A DNA stretch of 64,000 bases from Brevundimonas diminuta 3F5N (GCF_900163625.1 NZ_FUIE01000036.1:43912-107911), one strand, 5' to 3'; positions 34,579 to 45,490 are shown, counted from the first letter of the stretch. The notes: a model not told the origin generated them from the sequence alone. Translations and numbers: made by a program.

Positions 34579-35865
34579 ATGAGCGCCCCGACCCTGCAGA
34601 CCGTGATGGACCTGATCGACGGCCGCGCCGACGAACTGGTCGCCCTGACGCAGGACCTGATCCGCTTCCCCACTATCAACCCGCCGGGCGAGGCCTATCG
34701 TCCCTGCGCCGAATACATCGGCGAGCGGCTGAAGAAGCGCGGCTTCACCGTCGAATATGTGCGCGGCGAAGGTTCGCCGGGCGACAGCGATCAATACCCC
34801 CGCACCAACGTCATCGCCCGCTGGACCGGCTCTGAACCGGGGCCTTGCGTCCACTTCAACAGCCATATCGACGTGGTCGAGGTCGGCGCCGGCTGGACCG
34901 TCGATCCCTTCGGCGGCGAGGTGAAAGACGGCAAAGTCTACGGTCGCGGCGCCTGCGACATGAAGGGCGGGCTGGCCGCCTCCATCATCGCGGTCGAGGC
35001 CCTGATCGATTCCGGCCTGCCCCTGCCCGGCGCGCTCGAAATTTCCGGCACCGTGGACGAGGAATCCGGCGGTTACGGCGGCGTCGCCTATCTGGCCGAA
35101 CGCGGCTGGTTCTCCGAGCCGCGCGTCAACCACGTCATCATCCCCGAGCCGCTGAACGTGGACCGTGTCTGCATCGGACACCGCGGCGTCTGGTGGGCCG
35201 AGATCGAGACCAAGGGCCGCATCGCCCACGGCTCCATGCCTTTCCTGGGCGATTCCGCCATCCGCCACATGGGCGCGGTGATGGAGGAGTTCGAGAGCAA
35301 GCTCTATCCCGCCATGGCCGCCCGCCATTCCGACATGCCGGTTGTGCCCGAGGGCGCCCGCCAGTCGACGATGAACATCAACTCCATCCACGGCGGCCAG
35401 GCCGAGGGCTTCGACGGCCTGCCCGCGCCCTGCGTCGCCGATTCCAGCCGCATGGTCATCGACCGCCGCTTCCTGATCGAGGAGTCTCTGGAGGACGTGA
35501 AGGGCGAGGTAAAAGCCATCCTCGACGGTCTGGCGGCCCAGCGTCACGGCTTCCGCTATGAGATGCGCGACCTGTTCCAGGTTGCGCCCAGCATGGCCGA
35601 CCGCGACGGCCCCGTCGCCAGCACGACGGCCGCCGCCATCGAGACGGTGCTGGGCAAAAAGGCCCAGTTCGTCTGCTCGCCCGGCACCTATGACCAGAAG
35701 CACATCGACCGCATCGGCAAGCTGAAGGACTGCATCGCCTACGGCCCCGGCGTGCTGGATCTGGCGCACCAGCCGGACGAATGGGTGGGCATCGACGACA
35801 TGACCAACTCGGCCAAGGTCATGGCTCGCGCGGCCTATGACCTGCTGACCCGCAAACGGAGCTAG
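34579..35865 (+). CDS. M20-family ArgE/DapE-like deacylase
   Basis: A 428-residue cytoplasmic metallohydrolase of peptidase family M20. It has the first metal motif HFNSHIDVVEVGAGW, GRGACDMKGGLAA, the catalytic pair DEESGGYG and the dimerisation-domain histidine in GRIAHGSMPF. The family removes acyl groups from N-acyl amino acids or cleaves dipeptides. It sits 10 nt after the IPMDH-like gene and 4 nt before the XRE-cupin regulator. In this context it may deacylate an N-acylated amino compound taken up by the nearby importer; the substrate is unknown. Confidence 0.88.
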   Translation: MSAPTLQTVMDLIDGRADELVALTQDLIRFPTINPPGEAYRPCAEYIGERLKKRGFTVEYVRGEGSPGDSDQYPRTNVIARWTGSEPGPCVHFNSHIDVVEVGAGWTVDPFGGEVKDGKVYGRGACDMKGGLAASIIAVEALIDSGLPLPGALEISGTVDEESGGYGGVAYLAERGWFSEPRVNHVIIPEPLNVDRVCIGHRGVWWAEIETKGRIAHGSMPFLGDSAIRHMGAVMEEFESKLYPAMAARHSDMPVVPEGARQSTMNINSIHGGQAEGFDGLPAPCVADSSRMVIDRRFLIEESLEDVKGEVKAILDGLAAQRHGFRYEMRDLFQVAPSMADRDGPVASTTAAAIETVLGKKAQFVCSPGTYDQKHIDRIGKLKDCIAYGPGVLDLAHQPDEWVGIDDMTNSAKVMARAAYDLLTRKRS

Positions 35866-35869
35866 CGAG

Positions 35870-36436
35870 ATGGCGCGTGGCGATATGGAAGAAGAAAACA
35901 TCATCGGCCCGCGCCTGCGCGCCCTTCGCGACCGCCTCGGCCTGTCGCAACGCGCGCTGGCTCGAAAGGCGGGCGTGCCGTCCAGCACCGTCAGCCTGGT
36001 CGAGAGCGGCCGCACCAGCCCCTCCGTCGGCTCGCTGAAGCGGCTGCTGGACGCGGCGGGCATATCGCTGGGCGACTTCTTCAGCTCGGAGTTCGAGACC
36101 CCGACCAAATACTTCTATCGGCACGACGAACTGACCGACATCTCGCGCGGCGAAGTCTCCTATCGCCAGCTGGGGTCCAGTCAGGATTCCAGCCTGCAGA
36201 TCCTGTATGAGACCTATCAGCCCGGCTCGGACAGCGGCCGGGTCATGCTGTCCCACGAAGGCGAAGAGGGCGGCATGATCATCTCGGGCCGTCTGGAAGT
36301 CACCGTCGACGGCCAGTCGCGGGTGCTGAAAGCGGGCGAAGGCTATCTGTTTCCCAGCGTCCTGCAGCATCGCTTCCGCAACATCGGCGATGTCCCCTGC
36401 GTGGTCATCAGCGCCTGCACGCCGCCCACCTTCTGA
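35870..36436 (+). CDS. XRE-cupin transcriptional regulator
   Basis: A 188-residue regulator with a helix-turn-helix at about 12-66 (GLSQRALARKAGVPSSTVSLVESGRTSPSVGSLKR is its core, spanning residues 25-59) and a C-terminal cupin domain at about 105-185 (GRLEVTVDGQSRVLKAGEGY). Such proteins, PuuR among them, usually repress catabolic operons and release DNA on binding a pathway metabolite. It ends the ALDH-SDR-IPMDH-M20 operon and faces the TonB receptor and aminotransferase units. Related palindromes upstream of these units are candidate targets. An alternative start at Met6 (35885) is possible. Confidence 0.88.
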   Translation: MARGDMEEENIIGPRLRALRDRLGLSQRALARKAGVPSSTVSLVESGRTSPSVGSLKRLLDAAGISLGDFFSSEFETPTKYFYRHDELTDISRGEVSYRQLGSSQDSSLQILYETYQPGSDSGRVMLSHEGEEGGMIISGRLEVTVDGQSRVLKAGEGYLFPSVLQHRFRNIGDVPCVVISACTPPTF

Positions 36437-36716
36437 CAGTGTCGTTGCAAACGATCAGTATTCCGATCATTGGAATATTTTTCCTTTAGCCGACAGAGAC
36501 ATAGACAAAACAAGAAACAGCCTTGCTCAATCTTACCCCTGAGCGACTACTAATCCCCAAGGGAAGAGGGTTCCCCGTCGTCGATCATCGCAACCGCACA
36601 CACGTGCTGCATTGCACAAAGCATCGACAGCGGAGATAGTTCGGCGACCGGGCTGTCCCGGTCGCGACGGCTGAACGCGGCTTCAGACTGCGGCGGCCTC
36701 ATGGGGAGGAAAGACG
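36437..36716. promoter_or_regulatory. control region upstream of the TonB receptor
   Basis: A 280-bp gene-free stretch. It has an inverted repeat TATTCC-N7-GGAATA at 36459-36477 in an AT-rich patch and GCTCA-N10-TGAGC at 36525-36544, a wider-spaced version of the box seen at 31106. It ends with GGGGAGGAAAGACG, a strong ribosome site for the receptor. The first inverted repeat could also be part of the stop-proximal region of the regulator transcript. Confidence 0.5.
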
Positions 36717-38915
36717 ATGAATCGTCTGATGGTCAGCGTTTCCGCCGGGGCCTTGTTCGCCCTGTCCGCCACCTCCGTCGCCGCGCAACGCGCGCCCGAC
36801 GAACCGGCCGCCACCACGGTCGACGAGGTCATCGTCACCGCCCAGCGCCGCGAACAGGCGGCCCAGGATGTCGGCATCGCCCTCAGCGTCCTCAGCGGCG
36901 AAAGCCTGACGCAGCAGGGCGTCACCAACGTCAACCAGCTTCAGAACGCCACGCCCAACCTGGAGGTCGAACCGGCCTTCGGCGGCGGCGCGGCCCAGTT
37001 CCGGATGCGCGGCGTGGGCTTTCAGGACTACGCCTCAAACAACTCGCCCACCGTCGGCGTCTATGTGAATGAGGTCGCCTATCCGGTCCCGGTCATGACG
37101 CAGGGACTGATCTTCGACATCGACCGTGTCGAGGTGCTGCGTGGGCCGCAGGGCACCCTCTATGGCCGCAACACCACCGGCGGCGCCATCAGCTTCGTCA
37201 CCAAGCGCCCGACCGAGGAACTGGCCGCCGGGCTGATGACCGAATGGGGCAGCCACAACCTGTTCCGGGGCGAGGGCTATGTCTCCGGCCCGCTGGCCGA
37301 AACCCTGCGCGGCCGTCTGGCCGTCTCGACCGAACAGGGCGGCGCCTGGCAGCGCAACCGCGACACCGGCGAAAGCCTGGGCGACGCCGACCGCACCGGC
37401 GCCCGCGCCCTGCTGGAATGGACGCCCAATGAAACCTTCACGGCCCTGCTCGACGTCCACGGCGGCGTCGACAAGTCCGAGAACCAGGGCCTGTATCTGA
37501 TCAGCGACCTGCACACCCGACTGGGCGCGGGTCCGGTCATCCCCGCCGACAAGGATCGCTCCAAGACCGGCTGGGGTCTGTCGCAGCGTTTCGCCGACGC
37601 CATCGGCCGCGATGTGAACGCCAAGCCGGGCCGAGACAACTCCTCCTGGGGCGCCTCGCTGAACGCCAATCTGGCGCTCAAGGGCATGAACCTGTCCAGC
37701 ATCACCAGCTATGAAACGCTGGAGCGCAGCGAATACGGCGACTGGGATTCCAGCGCCTCGGTCGAGGCCGACACCTTCTTCGGCAGCGATGTGAATGTCC
37801 TATCGCAGGAACTGCGTCTGGCCTCGGACAACGATAGCCCCCTGACCTGGGTGGCCGGTTTCTACTATTCGAAACAGGATCTCGACGAGCGTTACTTCTC
37901 GGACTTCATCGACATCTACGGCACCTACGCCCAGGTCACCTATGACCAGAAGGTCGAGTCCTGGAGCCTGTTCGGTCAGGCCGAATACGCCTTCTCCGAG
38001 CGATGGAAGGCCATCCTGGGCCTGCGCTACGAGGAAGAGACGCGCGAGCTCGAAGGCTTCGGCTCGGCCTTCGGCGGCGCCACCGCCCTGCCCCCGACCA
38101 GCGTCGACACCAAGATGACCCCGCTAACCGGCAAGGCGGCGCTGGAGTTCAAACCCGCCGACAATGTCCTGATCTACGGCTCGGCCAGCCGGGGCGCCAA
38201 GTCGGGCGGCTTCACCACCTACAACACCGGCGACAGCAGCGGCATCGAACCGTTCGACCCGGAAATCCTGTGGGCCTATGAACTGGGCTTCAAGGCCGAT
38301 CCGTCGCGCGCGGTCCAGATCAACGGCGCGGCCTACTACTACGACTACAACGGCCAACAGGTGCTGTCGGCCGTCTGCGGCGTCAACGGCCCGGTCGGGC
38401 GCTTCACCAACGCCGATTCCAAGATCTACGGCGCCGAACTGGAGGGCGTCTTCCGCCCCGCCGCCGGTCTGCGGATCAGCCAGAACCTCAGCTACAAGAA
38501 GGGCGAGTACACCGACTTCATCGACCTGGACATCGGCGCCTGCCAGCAGACGCCGCGCGCCACCGTCTACATCGACAAGTCGGGCCAGAAGATTCCCTTC
38601 CCTGCCTGGTCCTACGGCGGCTCGGTCAGCTATGACTGGACGGTCGGCGGCTTCGCGGTCACGGCCGAGGCCAACTACAGCTATCGCGACGAATACCCGT
38701 CCTGGCTGGGCGCCAAATACGATGTCGAGGCCTATTGGCTGGCCAACGCCAGCATCACCGTCGGACCAGAAGACGCCGACTGGTCCATCGCCTTCTGGGC
38801 GCGCAACCTGTTCGATGAAGACTACGACCTGACGCGCAACTTCTTCACCAGTGCGGACATCGCCCAGCCTGGCCGTCCGCGCACGATCGGGGCGCGGCTG
38901 ACCCTGCGTTACTGA
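36717..38915 (+). CDS. TonB-dependent outer-membrane receptor upstream of the importer operon
   Basis: A 732-residue receptor. Signal peptide about 1-23 (ending SVAAQ), a TonB box DEVIVTA near residue 36, a plug domain with FRMRGVGFQDYASNNSPTVG and VEVLRGPQGTLYGRNTTGGA, and a barrel ending QPGRPRTIGARLTLRY. The plug phrasing is that of the large FecA/IroN-like class common in Caulobacterales. A very good ribosome site precedes it. It lies between the XRE-cupin regulator and the aminotransferase/ABC operon, so it likely brings the same nutrient across the outer membrane. The ligand is unknown. Confidence 0.9.
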   Translation: MNRLMVSVSAGALFALSATSVAAQRAPDEPAATTVDEVIVTAQRREQAAQDVGIALSVLSGESLTQQGVTNVNQLQNATPNLEVEPAFGGGAAQFRMRGVGFQDYASNNSPTVGVYVNEVAYPVPVMTQGLIFDIDRVEVLRGPQGTLYGRNTTGGAISFVTKRPTEELAAGLMTEWGSHNLFRGEGYVSGPLAETLRGRLAVSTEQGGAWQRNRDTGESLGDADRTGARALLEWTPNETFTALLDVHGGVDKSENQGLYLISDLHTRLGAGPVIPADKDRSKTGWGLSQRFADAIGRDVNAKPGRDNSSWGASLNANLALKGMNLSSITSYETLERSEYGDWDSSASVEADTFFGSDVNVLSQELRLASDNDSPLTWVAGFYYSKQDLDERYFSDFIDIYGTYAQVTYDQKVESWSLFGQAEYAFSERWKAILGLRYEEETRELEGFGSAFGGATALPPTSVDTKMTPLTGKAALEFKPADNVLIYGSASRGAKSGGFTTYNTGDSSGIEPFDPEILWAYELGFKADPSRAVQINGAAYYYDYNGQQVLSAVCGVNGPVGRFTNADSKIYGAELEGVFRPAAGLRISQNLSYKKGEYTDFIDLDIGACQQTPRATVYIDKSGQKIPFPAWSYGGSVSYDWTVGGFAVTAEANYSYRDEYPSWLGAKYDVEAYWLANASITVGPEDADWSIAFWARNLFDEDYDLTRNFFTSADIAQPGRPRTIGARLTLRY

Positions 38916-38926
38916 TCGATCAACCC

Positions 38927-38942
38927 GCTCAGTAAATCGAGC
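38927..38942. promoter_or_regulatory. second candidate operator, upstream of the aminotransferase
   Basis: GCTCAGTAAATCGAGC, with GCTC/GAGC arms and an AT-rich centre, 106 nt before the aminotransferase start. It has the same length and end sequence as the box at 31106-31121 and a similar distance to its gene. Confidence 0.42.
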
Positions 38943-38974
38943 GCGCAGATAAAATATCTCTTTTTATCTGCGCG
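38942..38974 (+). terminator. hairpin after the TonB receptor
   Basis: CGCGCAGATAAAA pairs with TTTTATCTGCGCG, a perfect 13-bp stem with a 7-nt loop, 26 nt after the receptor stop. It would partly or fully separate receptor transcription from the aminotransferase operon. Its symmetry also allows reading as a protein-binding palindrome. Confidence 0.7.
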
Positions 38975-39048
38975 TTGCGCCCAACAAGTAACAGTCTTCC
39001 CTTTCGTCGCGGTTCAGCCGCTACTGGCGAAAGACAGAGGATGACCGC

Positions 39049-40380
39049 ATGACCGCTGCAAACGCCGGCAAGGCCGCAAACGACCTTGATCCTTTCTGGA
39101 TGCCCTTCACGGCGAACCGCGCCTTCAAGGCGCAGCCGCGCCTGTTCGCCTCGGCCAGGGACATGCACTACTTCACGCCCGACGGTCGGGCCGTGCTGGA
39201 CGGGACGGCCGGTCTGTGGTGCGTCAACGCCGGCCACGCCCGCAAGCCGATCGTCGAGGCGATCCAGCGTCAGGCCGAGATTCTGGACTACGCCCCGACC
39301 TTCCAGCTGGGCCATCCGCTGGCGTTCGAGCTGGCGTCGCGTCTGGGGATGCTGCTGCCCGGCGACCTGAACCACGTCTTCTTCGCCGGTTCGGGGTCAG
39401 AAGCGGTCGACACCGCTCTGAAGATCGCCCTCGCCTATCAAAGCGCCAGAGGGTTCGAGAACCGCACCCGCCTGATCGGCCGCCAGAAGGGCTACCACGG
39501 CGTCGGCTTCGGCGGCATTTCCGTCGGCGGGCTGGAGAACAACAAGCGCGGCTTCCCCACCCTGCCCGGCGTCGACCACCTGTCGCACACGCTGAACCTG
39601 GACGAGGCCGCCTTCACGCGCGGCCAGCCGGTCTGGGGCCTGCATCTGGCCGATGAGTTGGAGGCTCTGATCGAGACGCACGGCGCCGAAACCATCGCCG
39701 CCGTCATTGTCGAGCCCATGTCCGGCTCGGCCGGAGTGATCGTGCCGCCGATCGGCTATCTGGAGCGTCTGCGCGAGATCACGGCGCAACACGGCATCCT
39801 GCTGATCTTCGATGAGGTCATCACCGGCTTCGGGCGCCTGGGCGCCCTGACGGCGGCCGAGGCGCTGGGCGTCACGCCCGACCTGATGACCTGCGCCAAG
39901 GGGCTGACCAACGGCGCCGTGCCGATGGGCGCCGTGGGCGTCAGCAGCGCCGTCTATCAGGCCGTGGTCGAGGGCGCGGCCGGGCCGGGCATCGAGTTCT
40001 TCCACGGCTACACCTATTCCGGCCACCCGCTGGCGGCGGCGGCGGGCCTGGCTACGCTGGACGTCTATGAGAGCGAAGGCCTGTTCCAGCGCGCGGCCGA
40101 GCTGACGCCTTACTGGCAGGACGCGGTGCACAGTCTGAGGGGGCTGCGCCACGTCATCGACATCCGTGATCTGGGCCTGGTCGCAGGGATCGAGCTGGAG
40201 CCGCGCCCCGGCGCGCCAGGCGCCCGCGCCACGGAAGTCTTCCACCGCGCCTTCGACGAAGGCCTGCTGATCCGCGTCACCGCCGACGTCATCGCCCTGT
40301 CGCCGCCCCTGATCATCAGCCACGCCCAGATCGACGAACTGATCGACCGTCTGGCCGCCATTGTGCGCGACACGCCCTGA
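39049..40380 (+). CDS. class III omega-amino acid:pyruvate aminotransferase
   Basis: A 443-residue PLP enzyme resembling beta-alanine:pyruvate transaminases. It starts with the typical DLDPFWMPFTANRAFKAQPRL segment, has the FAGSGSEAVDTALKIA phosphate-binding region, and binds PLP through Lys284 (TCAKGLTNGAVPMGA). Such enzymes move the terminal amino group of beta-alanine, GABA or other omega-amino acids to pyruvate, giving a semialdehyde and alanine. It begins the run leading to the peptide importer, 51 nt before it. Malonate semialdehyde, if formed, could be consumed by MmsA at 6.3 kb; other semialdehydes by the ALDH at 31.2 kb. Specificity is inferred from similarity. Confidence 0.9.
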   Translation: MTAANAGKAANDLDPFWMPFTANRAFKAQPRLFASARDMHYFTPDGRAVLDGTAGLWCVNAGHARKPIVEAIQRQAEILDYAPTFQLGHPLAFELASRLGMLLPGDLNHVFFAGSGSEAVDTALKIALAYQSARGFENRTRLIGRQKGYHGVGFGGISVGGLENNKRGFPTLPGVDHLSHTLNLDEAAFTRGQPVWGLHLADELEALIETHGAETIAAVIVEPMSGSAGVIVPPIGYLERLREITAQHGILLIFDEVITGFGRLGALTAAEALGVTPDLMTCAKGLTNGAVPMGAVGVSSAVYQAVVEGAAGPGIEFFHGYTYSGHPLAAAAGLATLDVYESEGLFQRAAELTPYWQDAVHSLRGLRHVIDIRDLGLVAGIELEPRPGAPGARATEVFHRAFDEGLLIRVTADVIALSPPLIISHAQIDELIDRLAAIVRDTP

Positions 40381-40431
40381 CGCCGTGGCCGATTTGAGCG
40401 ATGCTGCGATCAGGACGGGAGGCGTGACCGC

Positions 40432-43017
40432 GTGACATCGGGCATGGGACGACAGGTTTGGCGACGCGCCCGGCGCGCGCTGGCGGCCGCCGCGCTGATG
40501 TTCGGCCTGGCGGCGGCCCTGCCCGGCGCCGTCGAGGCGCAGGCCCCACGCGACCGTCTGATCCTTGGCCTGCCGCTGGAGCCGCCGAACCTCGATCCGA
40601 CCTCGGGCGCGGCGGCGGCGGTGGATGAAGTCGTCTACGCCAACGTCTTCGAGGGCCTGACCCGGCTGACCCAGAACGGCGCCGTCGCGCCGTCTCTGGC
40701 CGAGTCGTGGGAAGCCGCCCCCGACGGCCTGACCTGGACCTTCCACCTGCGGCGCGGCGTGACGTTTTCAGATGGCTCGCCGTTCGACGCCGCCGTCGCG
40801 AAATTCTCTCTCGACCGCATCACCGCCGAAGGCTCGACCAACGCCCAGAAGGCCCTGTTCGTGCCGATCCGCAACGTCGAGGTCGTCGACCCGGCGACCC
40901 TGCGCATCCACCTGTCCCGACCCATGGCGACCCTGCCATACGTTCTGGCCTGGGGCGATGCAGTCATGGTGTCGCCAAAGAGCGCCGCGACCAACGCCGT
41001 CACACCCATCGGCACCGGCCCGTTCAAGCTGCAAGGCTGGCAGCGCGGCAGCCAGCTGGCCCTGATCCGCCGCGACGGCTACTGGGGCGCAGCGCCGCGC
41101 CTGAACAGCGTCGTCTTCCGCTTCATCAGCGATCCGACCGCCGCCTTCGCCGCCGTCAGCGCGGGCGATGTGGACGCCTTCCCCAACTATCCCGCGCCCG
41201 AGAACGTGGCCCAGTTCCAGCGCGACCCGCGCTTCCGCGTCGTCGTCGGCGCCTCCGAGGGCAAGGTTATCCTCGGCATCAACAACACCAAGGCGCCGTT
41301 CAATGACGTGCGGGTGCGCCGCGCCCTGTCCTACGCCATCGACCGGGACGCCCTGATCCAGGGCGCCATGTTCGGCTTCGGCCAGCCGATCGGCAGCCAC
41401 TATTCGCGTCAGGCGCCGGGCTATGTCGACCTGACCGGCCTGTCTCCTCACGACCCAGCCAAGGCGCGCGCCCTGCTGGCCGAGGCGGGCTATCCCAACG
41501 GCATCGACGTGACCCTGCGCCTGCCGCCGCGCCCCTACGCCCGGCGCAGCGGCGAGGTGCTGATCTCGCAACTGGCGCAGGCGGGCATCCGCGCCAGGAT
41601 CGAGAATCTGGAATGGGCCCAGTGGCTGGATCAGGTGTTCAAGCGCCGCCAGTTCGACCTGACCATCGTCGAGCACGTCGAGCCGATGGACTACGACATC
41701 TACGGCCGCAAGGACTACTATTTCGGCTACGACAGCCCCGCCTTCGACGCCCTGCTGGCCGAAGTAAACGCCGCCCCGGACGAACCGACGCGCAACCGCC
41801 TGCTGGGCGATCTGCAACGCCGCATCGCCGATGACGCGGTCAACGGCTTCCTGTTCCAGTCCTCGCGCATCGGCGTGTGGAAGGCGGACGTGAACGGCCT
41901 GTGGATCAACGGCCCCATCGCCGCCAACGACGTCACCGGCGCCTACTGGACCGGCGCAGGCGCAGCGGGCGCCGCGACCGCCGAGCGCACGAGCGGCGGC
42001 CTGCCGTGGGGCTGGATCAGCCTGATTGCGGGCGCGGCCCTGCTGGCCTTCGTCGCCTGGCGCTTCGGCGCGGCCTGGCTGCTGAAGAAGCTGGGCGGTC
42101 ACGCGCTGACTCTGCTGGCGGCGACCGTGGTCATCTTCCTGCTGCTGCAGGTCGTGCCGGGCGATCCGGCCAGCTATATGATGGGGCTGAACGCCAGCCC
42201 CGAAAGCATCGCCGCCCTACGCCAGCAGATGGGCCTCGAAGGCTCGGGCCTTGAGCGCTACCTCGCCTGGCTCGGCGACCTGCTGACCGGCAAGTTCGGG
42301 ACCAGCTACACCTATCAGGTGCCGGTCGGCGGCCTGATTGCGGAACGTCTGGCCGTGTCGGCGCCGTTAGCCCTGATGGCCACCGTCCTGTCGTTGGTGG
42401 TCGCCTTGCCTATCGGCGTCACCGCCGCCAGCCGCAGGGGAACCGCCGTCGACACCGGCCTGATCAGCGTGACGCAGGTCGGCGTCGCCCTGCCCAACTT
42501 CTGGATCGCCATGCTGCTGATCCTGCTGTTCTCGGTGAACCTGGGCTGGTTCTCGGCGGGCGGCTTCCCCGGCTGGGGTTCAGGTTTCTGGCCGGCTTTC
42601 AAGGCCCTGGTCCTGCCCGCCGTGGCGCTGGCCGCGCCGCAGGCCGCCATTCTGGCGCGCGTGCTGAGGACCGCCCTGCTCGACACCATGAACGAGGACT
42701 ATGTCCGCACCGCCCGCGCCAAGGGTCTGTCGGTCAATCAGGCCCTGTGGCGTCACGCGCTGCGCAACGCCTGGATCCCGGTCCTGACCATTCTGGGTCT
42801 TCAGTTCCCCTTCCTGCTGGCGGGCGGCATCATCATCGAGAACGTCTTCTCCCTGCCCGGCCTCGGCCGACTGGTATTCCAGGCCATCACCCAGCGCGAC
42901 CTGATCGTGGTGCAGAGCGTGGTGGTGGTTCTGGTCTTCGCCGTGGTTCTGGTCAGCTTCCTGATCGACCTGGCCTACCTGTTCGCTGATCCGCGCCTGA
43001 GGGGGCGCCGCGCATGA
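40432..43017 (+). CDS. peptide ABC importer: substrate-binding protein fused to DppB-type permease
   Basis: An 861-residue fusion. After a signal or anchor (about 12-36), residues 38-515 form a family 5 binding protein (LEPPNLDPTSGAAAAV, LAESWEAAPDGLTWTFHLR, GTGPFKLQGWQRGSQ). A Gly/Ala/Thr linker leads to an extra membrane span at 528-547, a basic cytoplasmic turn LLKKLGG, then a DppB permease from 557 (LLLQVVPGDPASYMMGLN; EAA-type loop RTARAKGLSVNQALWRHALRN). The extra span keeps the receptor periplasmic and the permease N-terminus cytoplasmic. The reading frame is continuous. I use GTG 40432, with GGGAGG upstream; ATG 40444 is possible. It overlaps dppC by 4 nt. Confidence 0.9.
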   Translation: MTSGMGRQVWRRARRALAAAALMFGLAAALPGAVEAQAPRDRLILGLPLEPPNLDPTSGAAAAVDEVVYANVFEGLTRLTQNGAVAPSLAESWEAAPDGLTWTFHLRRGVTFSDGSPFDAAVAKFSLDRITAEGSTNAQKALFVPIRNVEVVDPATLRIHLSRPMATLPYVLAWGDAVMVSPKSAATNAVTPIGTGPFKLQGWQRGSQLALIRRDGYWGAAPRLNSVVFRFISDPTAAFAAVSAGDVDAFPNYPAPENVAQFQRDPRFRVVVGASEGKVILGINNTKAPFNDVRVRRALSYAIDRDALIQGAMFGFGQPIGSHYSRQAPGYVDLTGLSPHDPAKARALLAEAGYPNGIDVTLRLPPRPYARRSGEVLISQLAQAGIRARIENLEWAQWLDQVFKRRQFDLTIVEHVEPMDYDIYGRKDYYFGYDSPAFDALLAEVNAAPDEPTRNRLLGDLQRRIADDAVNGFLFQSSRIGVWKADVNGLWINGPIAANDVTGAYWTGAGAAGAATAERTSGGLPWGWISLIAGAALLAFVAWRFGAAWLLKKLGGHALTLLAATVVIFLLLQVVPGDPASYMMGLNASPESIAALRQQMGLEGSGLERYLAWLGDLLTGKFGTSYTYQVPVGGLIAERLAVSAPLALMATVLSLVVALPIGVTAASRRGTAVDTGLISVTQVGVALPNFWIAMLLILLFSVNLGWFSAGGFPGWGSGFWPAFKALVLPAVALAAPQAAILARVLRTALLDTMNEDYVRTARAKGLSVNQALWRHALRNAWIPVLTILGLQFPFLLAGGIIIENVFSLPGLGRLVFQAITQRDLIVVQSVVVVLVFAVVLVSFLIDLAYLFADPRLRGRRA

Positions 43018-43871
43018 CCGACGCCTCCGCCATCACCGCCCCCGCCAAGCCCCGCGTGCGCTGGCCCCTGTCGCTGATCGTCGGCGCAGGCCTGACCGCC
43101 ATAGTGCTGGCGACGGCCCTGCTGGCCTTGGCATGGACGCCCTACGACGTCGAGGCGGTCGACATCGCCGCCAAGCTGACCGCCCCCTCCGCCGCCCACC
43201 CGTTCGGCACGGACCACTTCGGCCGCGACGTGCTGTCGATGATCATGGCGGGAGCGCAGAACTCCCTCGTCGTGGCCTTCGTCGCCGTCGGCATCGGGGT
43301 CGCGATCGGCACGCCGCTAGGTCTGACGGCGGCGGCGCGCGGGGGCTGGATCGACGAACTGGTCATGCGCGGCAACGACCTGATCTTCGCCTTCCCCGCC
43401 CTGCTGCTGGTCGTGATGATCACCGCCGTCATGGGGCCGGGCGCGATCAACGCCGTCATCGCCATCGGTGTCTTCAACATCCCCGTCTTCACCCGCGTCG
43501 CGCGCGGTGCAGCGCAAGGGCTGTGGACTCGCGAATACGTTCTGGCCGCCCGCACGGCGGGCAAGTCCAAGGCCCTGATCTCGCTCCAGCACATCCTGCC
43601 CAATCTGATGAGTCTGCTGGTCGTGCAGGCCGCCATCCAGTTCGCCGTCGGCATCGTCGCCGAGGCCGGCCTGTCCTACGTCGGCCTGGGGGCCCAGCCG
43701 CCTGCGCCCAGCTGGGGCCGGATGCTGGCCGAGGCCCAGACCATGATCGGTTTCGCGCCGTGGCTGGCCATCATGCCGGGCCTCGCCATCTTCGTGACCG
43801 TGCTGGGCCTCAGCCTGACCGGCGACGGCCTGCGCGACCTGTTCGACCCGCGCGTGCGGCGGGAGCGTTGA
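43014..43871 (+). CDS. peptide ABC importer permease, DppC type
   Basis: A 285-residue inner-membrane permease pairing with the DppB half of the fusion upstream. The N-terminal span (LSLIVGAGLTAIVLATALLAL) is followed by HPFGTDHFGRDVLSMIMAGA, the hallmark of DppC/OppC proteins. The EAA loop (YVLAARTAGKSKALISLQHILPN) contacts the ATPase. It is coupled to both neighbours: a 4-nt overlap before, and 2 nt to the ATPase start. Confidence 0.92.
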   Translation: MTDASAITAPAKPRVRWPLSLIVGAGLTAIVLATALLALAWTPYDVEAVDIAAKLTAPSAAHPFGTDHFGRDVLSMIMAGAQNSLVVAFVAVGIGVAIGTPLGLTAAARGGWIDELVMRGNDLIFAFPALLLVVMITAVMGPGAINAVIAIGVFNIPVFTRVARGAAQGLWTREYVLAARTAGKSKALISLQHILPNLMSLLVVQAAIQFAVGIVAEAGLSYVGLGAQPPAPSWGRMLAEAQTMIGFAPWLAIMPGLAIFVTVLGLSLTGDGLRDLFDPRVRRER

Positions 43872-43873
43872 CC

Positions 43874-45486
<1,613 letters not shown>

Positions 45487-45490
<4 letters not shown>

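Noticed and set aside
40432..43017. SBP-permease gene considered as two genes joined by a frameshift or lost stop
   Set aside because: The frame is open throughout, the linker is compositionally normal, and an extra membrane helix gives the right topology, which argues for a true fusion.
43133..43873. N-terminal extension of the ABC ATPase frame
   Set aside because: Out-of-frame reading of dppC; the ATPase motifs start at ATG 43874, 2 nt after the dppC stop.
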